A stretch of DNA of 7,365 nt, from NCBI GenBank assembly GCA_026712885.1, contig JAPOPO010000556.1:1-7365 (forward strand), read 5' to 3'. A model generated the notes under the pieces. It was not told where the DNA came from, ran no database searches, and saw only the letters and a list, made by a program, of their open reading frames with translations. The first letter of the stretch is position 1. The number at the start of each line of letters is the position of its first letter. Source of the stretch: Rhodospirillales bacterium (GTDB taxonomy: Bacteria > Pseudomonadota > Alphaproteobacteria > UBA828). This document shows, piece after piece, positions 4,953 through 7,365 of the stretch. Position numbers and translations under genes: made by a program.

Positions 4953-5292
4953 CTCCGCGCCTCTTCCCGGCGTGCTGGAGGAGATTGCGGACGTCGCAGG
5001 CAGACCGACCGCCATCACGATGGCGCTGGCCTGGGGCGGGCGCGAGGTCCATATCCCGAAGCCGCGCCATCTCGCGCGCCACCCCGACCACCCCCTCGCC
5101 CGCCTGCTGGAGGCCGAGGGCACCGCGCTGCGGGTCTCGAACTATCTCGGCGGCTGCAGCGTCTACCTGCCCCGGGCGCGCCGCGCCTGCGCCGTGCACC
5201 TCGCCCGCGCCGGCGCAACCCCCGGCCAGATCGCGGCGCGGCTCTCCCTCTCCCCCAGCGCGGCCCGCCGCTACATCAGAGGCGTGCCGTAG
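4945..5292 (+). CDS. Mor-like transcription activator, HTH protein
   Basis: This 115-residue protein has two copies of a GG-x-x-V-x-(I/L)-P strand motif: WGGREVHIPKP (30-40) and YLGGCSVYLPR (67-77). In Mu Mor one such motif (GGGQVYIPRG) forms the dimerisation strand just before the DNA-binding domain. A C-terminal helix-turn-helix follows (about 80-112: ACAVHLARAGATPGQIAARL, then SLSPSAARRYIRG). Mor of Mu switches on the middle promoter for the late activator C, and this protein is likewise the last gene of the early operon. The start ATG 4945 overlaps the gemA-like stop by 8 bases, with no separate ribosome binding site needed. Assignment to the Mor/C family rests on motif order and position. 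A generic small HTH protein is the alternative. Confidence 0.6.
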   Translation: MTDSAPLPGVLEEIADVAGRPTAITMALAWGGREVHIPKPRHLARHPDHPLARLLEAEGTALRVSNYLGGCSVYLPRARRACAVHLARAGATPGQIAARLSLSPSAARRYIRGVP

Positions 5293-5304
5293 ATGGTCCC
5301 CAGA

Positions 5305-5329
5305 GCGCGTCCGTCTCCGATGGACGCGC
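5305..5329 (+). terminator. Strong hairpin after the Mor-like gene
   Basis: GCGCGTCC (5305-5312) pairs perfectly with GGACGCGC (5322-5329). Inside, GTC/GAT adds two pairs and a G-T, giving an 11-bp stem with a 3-base loop. It begins 12 bases after the stop codon of the last early gene. The following bases (CACAGGACGG) have no T-run, so termination may be incomplete or factor-assisted. Confidence 0.45.
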
Positions 5330-5359
5330 CACAGGACGGCTACCGTGAGCGACAAATTG

Positions 5360-5394
5360 CTAGAGCGGTTCCGCGTGAGACGGAAACGCTTTAG
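5360..5394. repeat. Interspersed palindrome of alphaproteobacterial type
   Basis: CTAGAGCGGTTCCG (5360-5373) and CGGAAACGCTTTAG (5381-5394) form an imperfect inverted repeat around CGTGAGA, with GCTAG/CTAGC just outside. Sequences of the pattern AGAGCGGTT.CCG...CGGAA.CGCT recur between genes in many alphaproteobacterial chromosomes. Its presence suggests host DNA from this point on. That it is repeated elsewhere in this genome is assumed, not seen. Confidence 0.5.
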
Positions 5395-5580
5395 CTAGCG
5401 CCCTGCGCATGAGTGCTATGCTCGGAGGACAGCCCGTCCGGCGTTGCACATTAGTCGCGTCATAACCACATCTCGGTCAGCGGCGCAGCGCCCGAATTCC
5501 CGCGTGGGAGCGGGCCGCGCGCCAGCGATCGGTCCATCGAGCGGCAGCCACCGCAGCCCGGTTAGAAGAGGAACGTCGTC

Positions 5581-6075
5581 ATGTCCCAGACATTGCACCC
5601 CACGAAGATCGACATTGCCGACAACACGCGTGCCGCGATGGTCGGTCTGCTCAACGCGCGCCTGGCCGACGCGGTGGACCTCGCCACCCAGATGAAGCAG
5701 GCGCACTGGAACGTGAAAGGCCCCTCCTTCATCGCCCTGCACGAGCTCTTCGACGCCATGCACGTGGCGGTTCAGGGACATGTCGACAACCTGGCGGAGC
5801 GCATCACGGTGCTGGGCGGCACCGCGCGGGGAACCGCCGCCCTGGCTGCGGCGGATTCGGACCTCCCCGCCTATCCGCTCGAGATCACCGCGGGTGCCGA
5901 CCACGTGGAGGCCGTGAGCGCCGCACTCGCGACCTTCGGCAAGGGCATCCGCGCCGCCATCGCCGAAGCCGGCGAGGCCGGCGACGCCGACACCGAAGAC
6001 CTCTTCGTCGAGGTCTCCCGCGACATCGACAAAAACCTCTGGCTGGTCGAGGCGCACGCCCAAGCGCAGCATTAG
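5581..6075 (+). CDS. dps: Dps, DNA-binding ferritin-like protein
   Basis: This 164-residue protein of typical Dps length is expected to form a dodecamer that oxidises and stores iron with hydrogen peroxide and protects DNA. The ferroxidase residues H42, H54, D58, D69 and E73 all lie exactly nine positions before their E. coli counterparts (H51, H63, D67, D78, E82), within MKQAHWNVKGPSFIALHELF and VDNLAERITVLGG. The C-terminal helix has the family's DLFVEVSRDIDKNLWLVEAH. The N-terminus (MSQTLHPTKI) is short and carries only one Lys, so DNA binding through a Lys-rich tail is not obvious. The ATG has an AGAGGA ribosome binding site 8 bases upstream. It stands alone, convergent with the autotransporter gene, and appears to be a chromosomal gene next to the prophage. 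Confidence 0.95.
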   Translation: MSQTLHPTKIDIADNTRAAMVGLLNARLADAVDLATQMKQAHWNVKGPSFIALHELFDAMHVAVQGHVDNLAERITVLGGTARGTAALAAADSDLPAYPLEITAGADHVEAVSAALATFGKGIRAAIAEAGEAGDADTEDLFVEVSRDIDKNLWLVEAHAQAQH

Positions 6076-6151
6076 ACCGCGTTGCTCCGGGGCACCGGTC
6101 ACGCCAAGCGCCTCGGGCAAGAGTACGAGCGTGGTATCTGGTGGAGGCCGC

Positions 6152-7365
6152 CTAGAATCGCGACGTCAGGCGGAAGCCGATGCCAAGCTCCGGCGGAATG
6201 CCCTGCTCGGTGGCGGTTTCGCGCCGCCGCGCCTCGAGGGCGAGCTCCAGCGATCCCCCGTCCGGCGCGTCGCCGTCGCGTGCCAGCCGCCAGCCCAGGC
6301 TGTAGTCGCGCGCGGTGCTGGACAGGCCGACGGCGATCTCGGGCGTTGCGGTGAAGCGGTCTCCGAAGGCCCCGAAGCCGTAGCCGAAGCGCGCCTCCAA
6401 CCGCCGGTGATGCAACCCGTTGCCGTTGTCGTTCGCCGCCAGCCCCGCCAGTGCCGTGCGGCCCGGTAGCGGGCCGGTGCCGCCATGCGCCGGGGCGCCC
6501 ACGGTTTGGGTCAGGCTCAGCCGCGGCCCACGCTCGCCCGTCACCGGGTCCCAGGTGAAGGAGCCGGACAGACCGCGATCATGGAAACCGTCGGCTTCGT
6601 GGGACAGCAGCCTGCGCCCGCGCAGCTCCGCGCCCAGCCCTCGCTCGGGGTCGGTCCAGGCGATCCCGGCGCCTATATCGGCGCCGAATCCGGTCTCCGC
6701 GTCGCCGCCGTCGTGGCGCAGCCCGATCTCCATGCTCGGTGTCAGCACCGAACCGTCGGTGAGCAGGAAAGGCCGCGATCCTTCCAGCCCGAGCCTGAGC
6801 CGCGTGACCTCGGCCTCGGCAGCCGCCAGGTTGCCGCCTGGCCCGGAGACCGCGTCCGACGCGGCGCGCACGATCAAGGCGTCCGTCTTCACCGCCAGGG
6901 TGAGGCCGTCCCCGCCACCGTCGAGCGCGACGCCGCGCAGGCCGGCCGCCGCCATCATGAGGTCGAGGTCGGTCCCGATCGCCTCGGCGCGGGCGCCGTC
7001 CTCCGCGCGCGGCTCCAGTGTCAGGCTGCCGTCGCCATAGCCCGTCACGCCCCACACCGAGAGCCGCTCGCCCAGCGCATAGCGCGTCCAGGGCCATACC
7101 CCCGTCAGTGTCGAGGTCATCGTGCCGGCGCCCTCCCCCCGATAGCCGCCGTCGCCCCTGCTACGCGAGACGACCAGCCCGGTCGTCCAGCGCCCGCGCG
7201 TCCAGTCCGCCCCCAGCAGGCCGCTCGCCACCTCGCCGTCGACCGCTACATCGCCCCCCGCCTCCGCGCCGGCAGCGTCCCGGCCCGCGAAGCGCGTCAC
7301 CGCACCCCGGCCCCAGATCGAGACGATGCCGCTGCCCTGCGTCTGCCCGGTCAGCGAGAACGACG
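6152..7365 (-). CDS. C-terminal part of a large autotransporter (outer-membrane beta-barrel domain), 5' end outside window
   Basis: The frame is open from the stop at 6154-6152 to the right edge (403 residues visible). It consists almost entirely of alternating amphipathic strands typical of an autotransporter barrel: IVSIWGRGAVTRFAGRD, SGLLGADWTRGRWTTGLVVS, YALGERLSVWGVTGYGDGSL, DAETGFGADIGAGIAWTDP, LEARFGYGFGAFGDRFTATP. The last residues, GIGFRLTSRF, end in Phe, the usual outer-membrane assembly (BamA) recognition end. The barrel is expected to anchor a surface or secreted passenger encoded to the right of the window. A GTG at 7300 is not the true start, because barrel-like sequence continues upstream of it without a break. 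No clear terminator is seen in the 76-base gap to the convergent dps. Confidence 0.88.
   Translation of the reverse strand, partial: SFSLTGQTQGSGIVSIWGRGAVTRFAGRDAAGAEAGGDVAVDGEVASGLLGADWTRGRWTTGLVVSRSRGDGGYRGEGAGTMTSTLTGVWPWTRYALGERLSVWGVTGYGDGSLTLEPRAEDGARAEAIGTDLDLMMAAAGLRGVALDGGGDGLTLAVKTDALIVRAASDAVSGPGGNLAAAEAEVTRLRLGLEGSRPFLLTDGSVLTPSMEIGLRHDGGDAETGFGADIGAGIAWTDPERGLGAELRGRRLLSHEADGFHDRGLSGSFTWDPVTGERGPRLSLTQTVGAPAHGGTGPLPGRTALAGLAANDNGNGLHHRRLEARFGYGFGAFGDRFTATPEIAVGLSSTARDYSLGWRLARDGDAPDGGSLELALEARRRETATEQGIPPELGIGFRLTSRF

Larger units (their letters stand above)
5293..5580. other. Intergenic junction between prophage early operon and host dps
   Basis: These 288 bases hold no gene that I can support. 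They contain the hairpin at 5305-5329, the interspersed palindrome at 5360-5394, a short stem CCCGC/GCGGG near 5500, and an AGAGGA ribosome binding site (5567-5572) 8 bases before the dps start. The change from phage-type to housekeeping genes places a prophage end here. I could not identify the end sequence or a target duplication. No strong -10/-35 pair for dps is visible. Confidence 0.5.

Noticed and set aside
3678..5123. 481-residue minus-strand open frame opposite gam, gemA and mor
   Set aside because: Low-complexity Pro/Arg/Ser composition antisense to genes with recognisable families; typical of GC-rich shadow frames.
5440..5580. A sigma-70 promoter for dps
   Set aside because: TTGCAC near 5446 and CATAAC near 5463 are spaced only about 11 bases apart, and TATGCT near 5417 lacks a well-placed -35.
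6083..6119. Possible terminator between dps and the autotransporter gene
   Set aside because: Only an imperfect TTGCTCCGGGG/CCTCGGGCAA pairing across a long loop, with no T-run on either strand.
5416..6120. 234-residue minus-strand frame opposite dps
   Set aside because: dps is certain from its ferroxidase residues; the antisense frame is a codon-bias shadow.

Overview
The window is very GC-rich and almost fully coding. Protein style (many Ala, Arg and Gly; 'AANDN' and 'AANEN' strings; an autotransporter barrel of a kind common in alphaproteobacteria) points to an alphaproteobacterial chromosome carrying part of a Mu-like prophage. This assignment comes from recognising families by eye, without any database search.

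Layout. Positions 1-3179 are read leftward (minus strand). In transcription order they are: an S24/HTH immunity repressor (2259-3179); a small lipoprotein whose start codon shares a base with the repressor stop; a DUF5675 protein; a 3-TM holin-like protein; a DUF2730 protein; and the first 31 codons of a further gene leaving the window. Positions 3180-3253 are a short AT-richer divergent control region with several GTGC/GCAC repeats, probably the lysis-lysogeny switch. Positions 3254-5292 are a tight rightward early operon of four overlapping genes: a small Ner-like regulator, a Gam-like protein, a GemA-like protein and a Mor-like activator. A strong hairpin follows. From about 5350 rightward the DNA looks like host chromosome: an interspersed palindrome, dps (5581-6075), and the 3' part of a large autotransporter gene on the minus strand (6152-7365, open at the right edge).

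How it may work. The repressor should hold the divergent promoters shut. S24-type self-cleavage after DNA damage would release the Ner-gam-gemA-mor operon, and the Mor-like protein would then activate late genes. The leftward DUF5675/holin/DUF2730 set looks like the start of the late lysis and packaging region. Its likely control point is the 83-bp gap at 1625-1707, which holds an 18-bp dyad.

Main oddities: no MuA/MuB transposase genes between the Ner-like and Gam-like genes, where Mu carries them; late-type genes downstream of the repressor on the same strand; a lipoprotein translationally coupled to the repressor; a GC-rich hairpin repeat inserted in frame inside the gemA-like gene; 27-bp palindromic repeats that form the DUF5675 C-terminus, where one 26-bp unit sets the stop codon; and a YkuD-like His/Cys motif in DUF5675 next to the holin.
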